Shown: positions 46,988 to 56,554, counted from the first letter of the stretch. The stretch is DNA of 64,000 nucleotides from Bacteroidales bacterium (GCA_017501525.1 JAFVWT010000012.1:1-64000), one strand, 5' to 3'. Notes: a model not told the origin generated them from the sequence alone. Numbers and translations: made by a program.

Positions 46988-49096
46988 ATGGTATTAAGAA
47001 GAAGACCGCGCTCAGAATCAAAGGCGAGCGGAGAACAGAAAATTATCGAGAAGAGAGTTCGTGGGGGTAGAGCCAGGAAGAAACTTTCCGTAGCAAAGGG
47101 GAAAAAGAAAGAGAGGTTTGTTTCTGAAGAGCTGACAGGGGTTGTACAAATGACTCGTGAGGGGTATGCTTTTGTGATAGTTGAGGGTAGGGACAGTGAT
47201 ATTTTTATCCCTGCGACCAAGATGCGTGGAGCTCTTCATTCAGATACTGTCCTCGTCCGCACAATGAAGGGAAGAGGTATTGGAAAGGATGGAAAGTCTA
47301 AGAGGATAGAGGGTGAGGTTATCGCTGTTATAGAGAGGAATCGGAAGCCTTTTGTAGGTGTTTTGCAATATTCTCATAAAGAATTGTGGCTTATTATGGA
47401 GAGCCGTTATATGCCATACGATATCCGTATATCTGAGAACGATATTGATAAGTGGTTTGGGGCAGAAGGGAAATATGACATAGAGAGTGTTTCAGGGATG
47501 AAAGCAGCAGTGCTGGTGAGTGCTTGGCCGAGGAAGAGTAATGCTCCTATCGGAAATATTGTTGATATTTTAGGATTTCCGGGTGAGAATGATACTGAGA
47601 TGCACGCGATCTTGACAGAGTATGGCCTACCATATCGTTTTCCTGAAGAGGTACTTAGGGCAGCAGATGAAATTCCTGTGGGAATAAGACCTGAAGAGAT
47701 AGAAAAGAGGACTGATTTCAGAGGTGTTACGACCTTCACGATAGACCCTGCCGATGCCAAAGACTTCGATGATGCCCTCTCTTATCGTAAATTGGAGAAT
47801 GGAAATATTGAAGTGGGAGTTCATATTGCCGACGTCTCTTACTATGTCACACCTGGAGGTGAAATAGACAAGTGTGCCTATGAGAGAGGAACTTCAGTTT
47901 ATTTGGTAGATAGGACTGTTCCAATGTTGCCTGAGGTACTGTCAAATATGCTGTGTTCGCTTAGGCCGGATGAGGAAAAACTCTGTTTTTCTGCGGTCTT
48001 TGAGATGACTCCACGTGGAAAGGTGGAAAATCGCTGGTTCGGCAGAACTGTTATCAAGTCTGATGCAAGATTCTCTTATGAGGAGGCCCAAGCAGTGATA
48101 GAGAGTGGAGAAGGTAGAATGGCTCATGAAATTCTGGAGTTGCATCGCCTTGCCACTATCTTGAGAAAGAAACGTTTTGCTTCAGGTGCAATTATGTTTG
48201 AACGTCCTGAAATGAAAGTGGAGGTGGATAGTAATGGAAAACCATTGAGAGTGTATGAGAAAATATCCAAGGAGGCAAATTGGCTCATAGAGGAGTTTAT
48301 GTTGCTTGCCAACCGTTCTGTTGCAGAGTATATTGGAAAGAGGGGTAGAAGGAATAAGGTAAAGACATTTGTGTATCGTATCCACGAAAATCCCAATGAG
48401 GAGAAACTCGATGTTCTGAGAAGGTTTGTACACCTGTTTGGTTACAAACTTCCACAGACTAATAAACCGTCAGAAGTAATCAATACCCTTTTGGGTAATG
48501 TAAAAGGTAAACCGGAAGAAGATGCTGTGGTGATGATGGCTCTGCGTTCTATGGCTCGGGCAAGGTATTCGACAGAAAATGTCGGTCACTATGGACTTGC
48601 TTTTGACTACTATACTCACTTTACTTCTCCCATCAGAAGGTATCCTGATTTGATGGTGCATCGTCTTCTGGAGATGTATCTCCATGAGGCAGCCTCTCAG
48701 GATAAAACTTATTATGAGGATTGTTGCAAACACTCTTCGGCGCGTGAACAAGTAGCCGCTGATGCTGAAAGGGCAAGTATCAAATACAAGTTATGTGAAT
48801 ATATGCTCGATAAAGTAGGGCAAATATTCCCCGGAACTGTTTCCGGCCTTACGGATTGGGGGCTTTATGTTGAAATTGAGCCCGACAAGGTAGAAGGGAT
48901 GGTTTCTCTAAGGGATATAACAGATGACTATTATGAATTTGACGAGGAGTCGTATGTAATAATAGGCAAAGGCAAAGGACGTCGTTTTACAATTGGGGAT
49001 AAAGTATATGTAAAGGTCCTCAGAGCCTCTGTTGAACAAAAACTTATTGATTACGCATTAGTAGAAGAGCCTCTACAAAATCCCGTTGAGGGCTAA
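46988..49096 (+). CDS. rnr: Ribonuclease R
   Basis: A 3'-5' exoribonuclease of the RNB family, 702 residues from the ATG at 46988 (MVLRRRPRSE). In-frame starts at 46955 (ATG) and 46946 (GTG) are possible. Order: a basic N-terminal tail, cold-shock domains (about 50-190), the RNB domain with the catalytic Asp cluster DPADAKDFDDAL (about 253-264), HFTSPIRRYPDLMVHR, then an S1 domain (about 610-690). It lacks the C-terminal Lys-rich tail of E. coli RNase R. The 3' end overlaps convergent GH3 by 53 bases. Confidence 0.94.
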   Translation: MVLRRRPRSESKASGEQKIIEKRVRGGRARKKLSVAKGKKKERFVSEELTGVVQMTREGYAFVIVEGRDSDIFIPATKMRGALHSDTVLVRTMKGRGIGKDGKSKRIEGEVIAVIERNRKPFVGVLQYSHKELWLIMESRYMPYDIRISENDIDKWFGAEGKYDIESVSGMKAAVLVSAWPRKSNAPIGNIVDILGFPGENDTEMHAILTEYGLPYRFPEEVLRAADEIPVGIRPEEIEKRTDFRGVTTFTIDPADAKDFDDALSYRKLENGNIEVGVHIADVSYYVTPGGEIDKCAYERGTSVYLVDRTVPMLPEVLSNMLCSLRPDEEKLCFSAVFEMTPRGKVENRWFGRTVIKSDARFSYEEAQAVIESGEGRMAHEILELHRLATILRKKRFASGAIMFERPEMKVEVDSNGKPLRVYEKISKEANWLIEEFMLLANRSVAEYIGKRGRRNKVKTFVYRIHENPNEEKLDVLRRFVHLFGYKLPQTNKPSEVINTLLGNVKGKPEEDAVVMMALRSMARARYSTENVGHYGLAFDYYTHFTSPIRRYPDLMVHRLLEMYLHEAASQDKTYYEDCCKHSSAREQVAADAERASIKYKLCEYMLDKVGQIFPGTVSGLTDWGLYVEIEPDKVEGMVSLRDITDDYYEFDEESYVIIGKGKGRRFTIGDKVYVKVLRASVEQKLIDYALVEEPLQNPVEG

Positions 49097-50597
49097 GTCT
49101 GGGTACTTTGTTTTGTCCTCCTACCTTCTCTCTGGAGCTCATCCAACGATAGAATGTTCCGACTGGTAGTGGGGATAAAACCAACCTTGTCATTGTGGTG
49201 TCTCCGCTGCGTTTGGCATCGTAGTCAGAATTTTGTTCTCTGAGGGCATTGTCAAGGTCTTGGGTGAATTTTTCCAAAGCATAGCTGTCTTTCATTTTTT
49301 CGGCGCTTTCAGCGGAAAATTCAATACACCATTGGTGAGCCCCTTTCCCCTCATTCTGTTCCATAAAAATTGGGGCGACAGTGAAGTCTGTTACTGATAC
49401 ACCTGATAATTGGCATGCCTTGTGAAGGGCTTTTTCTGCATTGTGAATCATAAGCTCTTCTCCAAAAGCATTGATGAACAGTTTCGTCCTTCCTGTGATT
49501 ATTATTTTATGAGGATATAGTGAAGTGAATTCTACACAATCTCCAATCAGGTATCTCCACAGTCCGCTATTGGTGGTAATTACCAATGCGTATTGAACCC
49601 CTTGTTTGACACCTTCTATAGGATATATTTCTGAGGATTCTCCTGAGATTACCTTGTCAAGACAACTCATAGGTATGAATTCGTAAAATACACCATTGTG
49701 AAGGGTTAGAGTAAGGGACTCGCTATGAGGGTCATCCTGAACTGCAAAGTACCCTTCTGAAGCATTGTAGTTCTCCACATAGTGCATCTTGTCGGTGCGT
49801 ATGAGTTGTTTGAATTGTTCTCTGTATGGTCTGAAACTGATGCCGCCATGATTGAACAATTCGATATTTGGCCATACTTGTTCAAGTGTTGATGCATTGT
49901 TGTATTCCAGAATCCTTTTTATCAGTATCAAATTCCATGATGGCACTCCTGAAAAATTTGTGACATTCTGGCGGGAGCATATTTGACAGATTCTTGAGAC
50001 CTTATCCTCAAAATCTGCAATGATGGCATCTTTTCTTGCAGGAGTCCTTAAAAGCTCTACAACTTTAGGGGAGTTGTTAAGTAATATGGCCGAAAGGTCT
50101 CCATAAAAGGATCCACCTCCACTCATTTCATCAATACTAACACTTCCGCCCAATGTGAGAGATTTTCCTGAGAAAATGGCAGAGTTGGGATTGTTTCTAA
50201 GATAGGTCCCGATCAGGGTCTTGAATCCTTTATAGTGGCACTCTTGGAGATTTGAGTTTGTGATGGGAATGAATTTACTTTTATCCGAACTTGTTCCACT
50301 CGAACGGGCAAACCACTTGACTTTCTCATTCCAGAGAATATAGTCCTCACCTTTCCGTAGTTTGTCTATATACGGAACAAATTCGTCGTATGTCCTTACC
50401 GGGACATTTTTGATAAAATCGTTATATGAGTTAATAGTACTAAAATGGTGCTCTTGTCCAAAGAGGGTCTCACTTCCGCATCTGATGAATTGTTTGAGCA
50501 TCTGCTGTTGAACTGCTTCCGGAGTATTCTTTCCTGAGTCAAAATGGTTCAGAATGGGTCTGATAAAGGAAAGTACCATATTGTTGACAAGTGACAT
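49044..50597 (-). CDS. GH3-family acyl-adenylate ligase-like protein
   Basis: A 517-residue protein from ATG 50597; a TTG upstream is in frame. It belongs to the GH3 (auxin-responsive) family of ANL-type ligases that join acids to amino acids: WFARSSGTSSDKSKFIPIT is the phosphate-binding motif, with YNASEGYFAVQDD (the A5-type motif), LWRYLIGDCVEFTS and ITGRTKLFINAFGEELM following. Bacterial members are common in Bacteroidota but their substrates are unknown. It sits upstream of no clear partner; recO and rdgB precede it on the same strand and may share its transcript. Confidence 0.9.
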   Translation of the reverse strand: MSLVNNMVLSFIRPILNHFDSGKNTPEAVQQQMLKQFIRCGSETLFGQEHHFSTINSYNDFIKNVPVRTYDEFVPYIDKLRKGEDYILWNEKVKWFARSSGTSSDKSKFIPITNSNLQECHYKGFKTLIGTYLRNNPNSAIFSGKSLTLGGSVSIDEMSGGGSFYGDLSAILLNNSPKVVELLRTPARKDAIIADFEDKVSRICQICSRQNVTNFSGVPSWNLILIKRILEYNNASTLEQVWPNIELFNHGGISFRPYREQFKQLIRTDKMHYVENYNASEGYFAVQDDPHSESLTLTLHNGVFYEFIPMSCLDKVISGESSEIYPIEGVKQGVQYALVITTNSGLWRYLIGDCVEFTSLYPHKIIITGRTKLFINAFGEELMIHNAEKALHKACQLSGVSVTDFTVAPIFMEQNEGKGAHQWCIEFSAESAEKMKDSYALEKFTQDLDNALREQNSDYDAKRSGDTTMTRLVLSPLPVGTFYRWMSSREKVGGQNKVPRLSPQRDFVEALLLMRNQ

Positions 50598-50619
50598 ACC
50601 GTATCTCAATTAATAAATA

Positions 50620-51300
50620 TTATACTCTAAAAATTGTTTGCAGTACAGGGAGTGAATTGAGTTTTATTCTGCTTCCTGTGTGGTATTCCATATATTTTAT
50701 GATGGACTCTATTATGCTCCTGCGAAGTCCTGCGTTGAGTTGAATATCCATTGCTTGTGCAAAGGTACCTGAATAAAGTTCCTTCAGGATATTTTTTTCC
50801 TCTTCGGAAAATGGGTCAAATTCCGAGCCAAAGTCTCCAATAGGGGCAAATCCTAATCGTTCACAATAGCAAATCATGAACCAAAGATGAAAATTTGCGG
50901 CACTACCTGTCAATCCTTCTAATAAAAGTATGGAATTTACGATAAAATCATACATCAACTCATCTTTCTCGGGAGTGACCAATGTCCTGTATAGAAGTTC
51001 ACTTATGAACATTGTCATGGAACTTTTGGTAATATCACTTCTGATCGAGTTAAGCTGAAACCTGGGACTATATTCCTTAATAGATTCCATGCCCCCTTTG
51101 TGATTTTCATAGACTTCCACATCAATAATATTGAGTGGATGGAGTATTGATATTGAGTTGCCCTTTGACCAACTATTTCTTTTCTTTCCCCCATTAGTGT
51201 GAACTCCTCTGAGAATCAGCCCTATTCTCCCTTTGTCCAAAGAATATCCATGGATAATCAAAGAATTGTCCGAATATTTGGTGGTATGGAGGATAATCAT
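50620..51300 (-). CDS. recO: DNA repair protein RecO
   Basis: A recombination mediator of 226 residues from ATG 51300. It has an N-terminal OB fold (IILHTTKYSDNSLIIHGYS, then GRIGLILRGV) and a helical C-terminal domain (ELLYRTLVTPE, LEGLTGSAANFHLWFMICYCERLGF). The zinc-finger cysteines of some RecO proteins are missing, as is usual in Bacteroidota. It lies 2 bases after rdgB. Confidence 0.88.
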   Translation of the reverse strand: MIILHTTKYSDNSLIIHGYSLDKGRIGLILRGVHTNGGKKRNSWSKGNSISILHPLNIIDVEVYENHKGGMESIKEYSPRFQLNSIRSDITKSSMTMFISELLYRTLVTPEKDELMYDFIVNSILLLEGLTGSAANFHLWFMICYCERLGFAPIGDFGSEFDPFSEEEKNILKELYSGTFAQAMDIQLNAGLRRSIIESIIKYMEYHTGSRIKLNSLPVLQTIFRV

Positions 51301-51302
51301 GA

Positions 51303-51902
51303 TTATTTTATGGTATCTGTACAAATTTCTTTTAAGAACTGTGCCAGTTTGCGCATTGCATCTCCTCTGTGGGATATCTCATTTTTTTGTGAGGCAGTCA
51401 ATTTGGAGAAGGTAAGTTTTCCCCCGTATTTTTCTGGTGCAAATATCGGGTCATATCCAAATCCACCGTTACCTGATGGAGCACAAGTGATAGTTCCGTC
51501 TACTTTCCCTTCAAATAGAGTAGGCTCACTATCAATGATAAGTGCTATGACACATCTGAAGCAGGCTTTACGCTCTGTTTTCCCGTCCATCTCGTTAAGT
51601 AGCTTCACCATATTGTCCTGAGCATTCTTCCCCTCTCCCGCGTATCTGGCAGAGATGACTCCAGGGGCTCCTCCCAATGCATCAACAAATAATCCTGTAT
51701 CGTCAGCAAAACAGGGCATGTGTACTTTGTTCCAGATATATTGAACTTTCTGAATGGCATTCCCCTCAATGGTATCGGCATCTTCAGGAATTTCTTCTGT
51801 AATTCCAAAATCGGCAGGAGTTTTGAGGGTGTAGTTATTACCAAGTATCTGTTGTGCCTCCTGAAGTTTATGACGGTTACCTGTAGCAAAAATTATTTCC
51901 AT
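51303..51902 (-). CDS. rdgB: XTP/dITP diphosphatase
   Basis: A house-cleaning nucleotide pyrophosphatase of 199 residues that removes non-canonical purine triphosphates. Motifs: FATGNRHKLQEAQQIL at the start, ADDTGLFVDALGGAPGVISARYAGEG, GNGGFGYDPIFAPEKYG, and SHRGDAMRKL near the end. First gene of rdgB-recO-GH3. A TACTTTTG box is at 51922-51929 on the minus strand. Confidence 0.96.
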   Translation of the reverse strand: MEIIFATGNRHKLQEAQQILGNNYTLKTPADFGITEEIPEDADTIEGNAIQKVQYIWNKVHMPCFADDTGLFVDALGGAPGVISARYAGEGKNAQDNMVKLLNEMDGKTERKACFRCVIALIIDSEPTLFEGKVDGTITCAPSGNGGFGYDPIFAPEKYGGKLTFSKLTASQKNEISHRGDAMRKLAQFLKEICTDTIK

Positions 51903-52064
51903 ATAGAATCAGATGTGTAAACAAAAGTAAGCATAAATAATTTTAGAAGAAAAATTTAAACAGCTCCTTATAATTTATTAATATTGCAGTTACTATTTAT
52001 TGTAGTGCTATAATGGGCTGAACATTGTTTCTGTCATTACGGCAAATATACAAAGTATTGTTAA

Positions 52065-53720
52065 ATGAGAATCATGATTAAGAAGTTAATTATTTTGGGA
52101 ATTGTAATCCTGCTTCCATTTTGCTCAGCAAAAAGTCAAAATTCAGATTTTGACTTAGGAAAAACTTTGGAAGTACAGTCTACTATTTTGAGACTCCTGA
52201 ATACACAATATGTAGATACTCTAAAATTAGATGATCTGCTCACTGATGGGATCAGGAGTATGCTCTCATCATTAGATCCGTACACTGTATTTATTTCTGA
52301 GGAGGAGGAAGATAATATAGAGATGCTTACCACCGGCGCATATGGTGGCGTGGGTGCAATTATCAGGAAAGTTCCTTCAGGAGGTATTATGGTCTCAGAG
52401 CTATATGAGAATACCCCTGCAGTAAAATATGGTATCGAACCGGGAGATACAATAATAAAGATTGGAGATGATTCCACTTTTGACAAGGATGTCACCACGT
52501 GTTCCCAACTGATGCGTGGTCGTCCGGGGTCAAAAATTCCGATGACCATTATTAAGGGGAGGGGTGGTGATACTATAACAGTCGACCTTGAACGTGAGAG
52601 AATCCACGTAAGTGATGTCGCTTATCATGGTTTTGTAGATGATACCACCGGATATATTTTGTTGGGAGGATTTACCTTAAGAGGTTCTGAGGATGTCAAA
52701 AAAGCATATATGGAACTCAATAAGAGTGGACATCTAAAAAGACTTGTCTTGGATTTGCGGGGGAATGGTGGGGGACTAATGTCTGAGGCTGTCGATATTT
52801 TATCGCTATTTCTACCTAAAGGGACATTGGTTGTCTCGGCAAAAGGAAAACATCCCGAATCCAATTTTGAGTATCGTACACAAAAGGCACCGATTGATAC
52901 AACCATACCTCTGATGGTTATGGTCAATTCAGCAAGTGCTTCATCTTCTGAAATTGTCGCAGGTGCAATACAGGATCTCGATCGGGGAGTTATAGCTGGG
53001 GAAAGGACATACGGCAAGGGTTTGGTTCAGTCAATACGTTCCACCGGTTACAATACTTCGTTGAAACTTACCACTGCAAAGTATTATACTCCCAGTGGTA
53101 GATGTGTACAGGCAATAGACTATTCTCATAAGAGTGATGATGGGAGTGTTGGAAATTTCCCGGATTCGTTGAGGAACGAGTTTAGGACATCTTCAGGCAG
53201 AATTGTATATGATGGAGGGGGAATTGCTCCTGATTTGGAGGTCCCTTCTATCCAATATTCAAGACCTATAATAGGGTTGGTTTATAGTGATGTTCTGGGA
53301 GAATATGCTGTTGAATACTATAAACACCACGAGGAAATCGAACCTGCTGACCGGTTTCATCTTACAGATGCAGAGTATGAAGATTTTGTGCAGTATGCTT
53401 CTGCTATAGATTTTGACTCAAGAAGTATGGCTTATATAGAGATGCAGGAGGTGTTGAGACAAGCTCAAAAGGAAGGTTTACTTGATGAAAATAAACAACT
53501 CAAAGAGACATTGGAAAATGCCTTGGCTGCACTGTCGGAGTCTAAAGAAGAGTTTCTGATAAACAATAAGGCACTGATTTGTCCTCTTTTGGAGGATGAG
53601 ATTGTCTTGAAATATTTTTATACACGCGGTGGAGCTGAGTCTGCATTGCGTACGGATGAACAATTACATCAGGCTTTGAAATCTTGGTCTGTAACAGATG
53701 TGTTAACTAATAAGAATTAA
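52065..53720 (+). CDS. C-terminal processing protease, S41 family
   Basis: A periplasmic S41 protease (CtpA/Prc-like), 551 residues. A signal peptide (about 1-25) is followed by a short helical region, a PDZ domain (about 90-165; YGGVGAIIRKVPSGGIMV, YGIEPGDTIIKIG), and the catalytic core with LDLRGNGGGLMSEAVDIL, Ser in NSASASSSEIVAGAIQD and Lys in TYGKGLVQS. The tail beyond about 400 is helical. The ATG at 52074 is an equally possible start. It likely trims periplasmic or envelope proteins. The DUF486 gene follows 4 bases later. Confidence 0.94.
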   Translation: MRIMIKKLIILGIVILLPFCSAKSQNSDFDLGKTLEVQSTILRLLNTQYVDTLKLDDLLTDGIRSMLSSLDPYTVFISEEEEDNIEMLTTGAYGGVGAIIRKVPSGGIMVSELYENTPAVKYGIEPGDTIIKIGDDSTFDKDVTTCSQLMRGRPGSKIPMTIIKGRGGDTITVDLERERIHVSDVAYHGFVDDTTGYILLGGFTLRGSEDVKKAYMELNKSGHLKRLVLDLRGNGGGLMSEAVDILSLFLPKGTLVVSAKGKHPESNFEYRTQKAPIDTTIPLMVMVNSASASSSEIVAGAIQDLDRGVIAGERTYGKGLVQSIRSTGYNTSLKLTTAKYYTPSGRCVQAIDYSHKSDDGSVGNFPDSLRNEFRTSSGRIVYDGGGIAPDLEVPSIQYSRPIIGLVYSDVLGEYAVEYYKHHEEIEPADRFHLTDAEYEDFVQYASAIDFDSRSMAYIEMQEVLRQAQKEGLLDENKQLKETLENALAALSESKEEFLINNKALICPLLEDEIVLKYFYTRGGAESALRTDEQLHQALKSWSVTDVLTNKN

Positions 53721-53724
53721 AAAT

Positions 53725-54090
53725 ATGATAGGGTTTTATACAATCCTTTTATTGATTGTCTCAAATGTATTTATGACATTTGCCTGGTATGGGCACCTGA
53801 AACTTCAGCAAATGAAACTTATTGATAATTGGCCATTGTGGGGAATAATAGTTTTTTCCTGGCTGATAGCATTGGCGGAGTATGCTTTTCAAGTCCCTGC
53901 TAACCGTATAGGGTTTATCGAAAACGGTGGTCCTTTTTCATTGGTTCAGCTTAAAGTCATTCAGGAGGTCATATCCCTTTCGGTCTTCTCGATTTTTACC
54001 CTTTTTATGTTTAAGGGGGAAGCTTTCCAATGGAATCATATAGCGGCATTTGTCTGTCTTGTATTGGCTGTCTATTTTATGTTCAGGTGA
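53725..54090 (+). CDS. DUF486 (DMT-like) small membrane protein
   Basis: A 121-residue protein with four membrane segments, recognisable as DUF486: FMTFAWYGHLK, a central SWLIALAEYAFQVPANRIG and QLKVIQEVISLSVFSIF. It belongs with drug/metabolite transporter-like proteins of unknown substrate. It is 4 bases after the S41 protease gene and probably co-transcribed with it. Confidence 0.88.
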   Translation: MIGFYTILLLIVSNVFMTFAWYGHLKLQQMKLIDNWPLWGIIVFSWLIALAEYAFQVPANRIGFIENGGPFSLVQLKVIQEVISLSVFSIFTLFMFKGEAFQWNHIAAFVCLVLAVYFMFR

Positions 54091-54242
54091 TTTCCTATTG
54101 AAAAACAACTTTGAGCAATAGAGAAGGACTCTTGTTTTTTTGTGCAATTAACTGATATACCGGTATATGTTTTGATTGTTGCTTTTTACAACATGCGACG
54201 AAGTATGCAATTTGGCTATCAATCATTATAAAATCCCACATT

Positions 54243-54692
54243 ATGAAACACATTTTTTATTTTGCAATCTTGTTCTTGATGATGTCTTGTAATAACAGTG
54301 GTAAGCAAGAGGTTAAAGCTGAAGATTTTAAGGTGAACGATGAAATGCTCCGCAGTGAACTTGTCACTCTTCCAATGGAGAGACAGAAAGAGATATATAG
54401 GACACTCTCTCCCGAAATGAAGCATAAATTATATGAGTATAAGTATACCGTAGATTTGGCGTCTGATAGACTGACAGACAAGGAAAAGAAATATTTGACC
54501 CAATTTAAAAATGAGTTCTGTACTATCGAGACATTCTCTAATCCGGAAGGTATTTCAGAAGAGACACAGTCATACTGCATTAAGTTTTTCAAAGATAATT
54601 TGGGTTGGTTAGATGATAAGATTTACATATACTCTATGACCTTTATGACAGCTGATGAGATTAAGAAATATATTGTAGATCAGAGTAAATGA
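54243..54692 (+). CDS. Small lipoprotein, fulvocin C-related-like
   Basis: A 149-residue lipoprotein: signal peptide with lipobox Leu-Met-Met-Ser-Cys16, then a helical, charged domain. The segment LPMERQKEIYRTLSPEMKHKLYEYKY resembles the repeated motif of Bacteroidota 'bacteriocin fulvocin C-related' proteins, but I cannot confirm that by search. The two later cysteines (about 98 and 116) could form a disulfide. Monocistronic, with a likely terminator at 54843. Confidence 0.65.
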   Translation: MKHIFYFAILFLMMSCNNSGKQEVKAEDFKVNDEMLRSELVTLPMERQKEIYRTLSPEMKHKLYEYKYTVDLASDRLTDKEKKYLTQFKNEFCTIETFSNPEGISEETQSYCIKFFKDNLGWLDDKIYIYSMTFMTADEIKKYIVDQSK

Positions 54693-54842
54693 AGAGTGGG
54701 GAAGAGCATTCGATACTGATTATATTATAAGCAGTAGGAGCAGAACCTGCTCTGAAGATGAAAATACATGTTCTGTTCAGGAGGACGATGCTACAAATTC
54801 AGCATTAGTGCTCTAAACTTCAATCTCCGAATAAAGAAAATG

Positions 54843-54871
54843 TAGCAGGGATTTCTCTCTGCTATTTTTTT
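54843..54871 (+). terminator. Terminator after the small lipoprotein gene
   Basis: TAGCAG (54843-54848) pairs with CTGCTA (54859-54864) around a ten-base loop, followed by a run of seven T. It is 150 bases after the stop codon. Confidence 0.72.
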
Positions 54872-54945
54872 ATCAAAACAATGAGAATACCTCTGCAGAT
54901 ATGTGTGATTTATTATATAAAATAATTGATATATCGAATAATTTT

Positions 54946-54975
54946 TTGTTGGTAATTAAAAAAAAGTTAACTTTG
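54946..54975 (+). promoter_or_regulatory. Promoter of the outer-membrane protein gene
   Basis: TTG (54946-54948), 19 bases, TAACTTTG (54968-54975): a full match. The implied start near 54980 leaves a leader of about 285 bases. Confidence 0.75.
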
Positions 54976-55132
54976 TTAGCGAAAGAATTATTTTTGGTAA
55001 GATATTTATAGAATATATAAGATTGGGAGTTTTATAAACTTGCTGATAATTAGTGGGTTGTAGTTCTTTGATTTGGATTCCATTGTAACCTTTAAAGATT
55101 AAGATGGTTTTTAAAATATTCTCTTTATAGCA

Positions 55133-55167
55133 GACTCCATAAAAGTTAAACGAGATTTTATATTCTC
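55133..55167 (+). repeat. Short interspersed repeat, divergent copy in the leader
   Basis: GACTCCATAAAAGTTAAACG followed by AGATTTTATATTCTC keeps the CCATAAAAG and GAGATTT parts of the family. Confidence 0.4.
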
Positions 55168-55267
55168 ATTCCGATAGTGTCCCATTGGAGAATCGCAGAC
55201 TTGAATATGTATGTTGACTTTTATTATTTTCGGTTCCATAATTATTAACAATTAAAAACTAATTATT

Positions 55268-56086
55268 ATGAAAAATGTACTTTATCAAGTAACTCTGATT
55301 GTTTGTTGCTTTTTTATGTGTGCTCTTCCATCTTATTCTCAGCATATTGACAATTCTGCTGAGGGTAGGGAAAAAATTGAGCAGGCGCAGGAGAATGTAT
55401 ATCTTGCAAACTCCAACTTCTCTTATGAATTTGGTCAGTCATTAGTTTATTTTGGTGGTGGAGTTGCACTCTTCGGGGCGGCTGCCTTTGTTGCTGAAGC
55501 AATTGTTCCTAATCAGGTGGAGAACGATCCTTATGGCCCCAAGAGAACCTCAACCCTTCCCTTTTTAGGGACTATAGGCGTGGCTACCGGTGGTGCACTT
55601 GCGTTAATCGGTGGAGTTTTCTGGTGGGTTGGCAAATCAAAATTGACAGATAATGGCGGTGTCCCCTATTTGGGCGACCCAAGGGGTTTTTCTGCAAGAT
55701 TTGATTTGGCAGGAAGCTTGTTTCATCCGATATCAATAGATATGGTGTATGGATATAATTTCAATGATTATCTCTTTCTGGGAGCCGGTGCCGGTGCGAG
55801 ATTTTTCAATACTGCATCGATTCCTCTCTACGGAGAGTTCAATTATTCAATTCTTAAAAGACGGGTAACTCCATATATCGGTTTAAGGGCAGGTGCCGCT
55901 TTTGATGTTACTAAGCGAACCAATGGTGAACCCATGGCGGCAGGATATTTTGCTGTAGATCTTGGAACAAAAATCCGCCATCGTGAAAAGAATTCAGGAA
56001 AAGGAGACTGGAAGGTGTCGTCTTATCTTGAGGGATATATCAATAGAGATGTTAATTTTGGGGTGAAACTTGGTTACTCTTTTTAG
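55268..56086 (+). CDS. Outer-membrane beta-barrel-like protein
   Basis: A 272-residue exported protein I do not recognise by name. It has a signal peptide (about 1-24, ending Ser-Tyr-Ser-Gln). Residues about 58-80 and 98-120 are hydrophobic, glycine-rich stretches interrupted by KRTSTLPFLG. The C-terminal half has alternating amphipathic strands (YLFLGAGAGARFF, RVTPYIGLRAGAAFDV) and ends in Phe, as in outer-membrane barrels. The long leader suggests post-transcriptional control. Confidence 0.75.
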   Translation: MKNVLYQVTLIVCCFFMCALPSYSQHIDNSAEGREKIEQAQENVYLANSNFSYEFGQSLVYFGGGVALFGAAAFVAEAIVPNQVENDPYGPKRTSTLPFLGTIGVATGGALALIGGVFWWVGKSKLTDNGGVPYLGDPRGFSARFDLAGSLFHPISIDMVYGYNFNDYLFLGAGAGARFFNTASIPLYGEFNYSILKRRVTPYIGLRAGAAFDVTKRTNGEPMAAGYFAVDLGTKIRHREKNSGKGDWKVSSYLEGYINRDVNFGVKLGYSF

Positions 56087-56091
56087 GGGAG

Positions 56092-56128
56092 TTCTATAAA
56101 AGACTTTACAGGGGTTTATGGAATTAAC
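56092..56128 (+). repeat. Short interspersed repeat (TTCYATAAAAG family)
   Basis: TTCTATAAAAGACTTTACAG then GGGTTTATGGAATT. It matches the copies at 2034 and 16452. Confidence 0.65.
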
Positions 56129-56148
56129 CCGATTCAGGTTACGTTCCA

Positions 56149-56176
56149 CGTCATACCCGGACCGACCGGGTATCTC
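56149..56176 (+). repeat. REP-like palindrome 1
   Basis: CGTCATACCCGGACCGACCG followed by GGTATCTC: an imperfect palindrome (ACCCGG/CCGGGT) with a GTCAT end and an ATCTC end. Shares this form with three others in the window. Confidence 0.75.
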
Positions 56177-56425
56177 TTTCCATTAAGGTCGGTAATAACG
56201 TAGGAGCGCAGCGACTAAAGTCCCCTTAAAAAGGGGGTTTGGGGGTTGTAAAAGAGAAGGAAGCGGCAATATAGCCGCGACCCTTCGAAAAGCCAAACAC
56301 CACGGCCCTCCATTCAAACCACTGCCTCCAAGGTAAAACCACCACCCTCCCGTCAACCAGATACCTAAAGAAAATTGAATCGCTATAGGTTTGAATTTTG
56401 TGATTAAGAGATCCCTGAGAACCCC

Positions 56426-56453
56426 GAGATCCCCGATCGAGTCGAGGATGACG
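56426..56453 (-). repeat. REP-like palindrome 2
   Basis: GAGATCCCCGATCGAGTCGA then GGATGACG on the plus strand: the same element in the opposite orientation, GTCAT...ATCTC on the minus strand. Confidence 0.75.
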
Positions 56454-56554
56454 TATAGTTGAGGATGAGGTATAGGAGCATAGGGAGAGTAACGATGGTG
56501 ATTTATAGTAAGTAAATCTGAGATCTGGAAATCTTCCGGTTTTTCAGAAATTTA

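Larger units (their letters stand above)
54693..55267. other. Gap with terminator, promoter and long leader
   Basis: A 575-base non-coding stretch. It holds a small perfect hairpin GAGCAG-AAC-CTGCTC (54738-54752), the terminator of the lipoprotein gene, a complete promoter (54946-54975), and then a leader of about 285 bases before the outer-membrane protein gene. The leader includes an ATTCTC...GAGAAT pairing near 55163-55194 and a copy of the short interspersed repeat. Confidence 0.6.

Noticed and set aside
54689..54730. A 13-codon frame starting in the stop of the small lipoprotein gene (ATGA overlap)
   Set aside because: Too short and without recognisable features to support as a gene.
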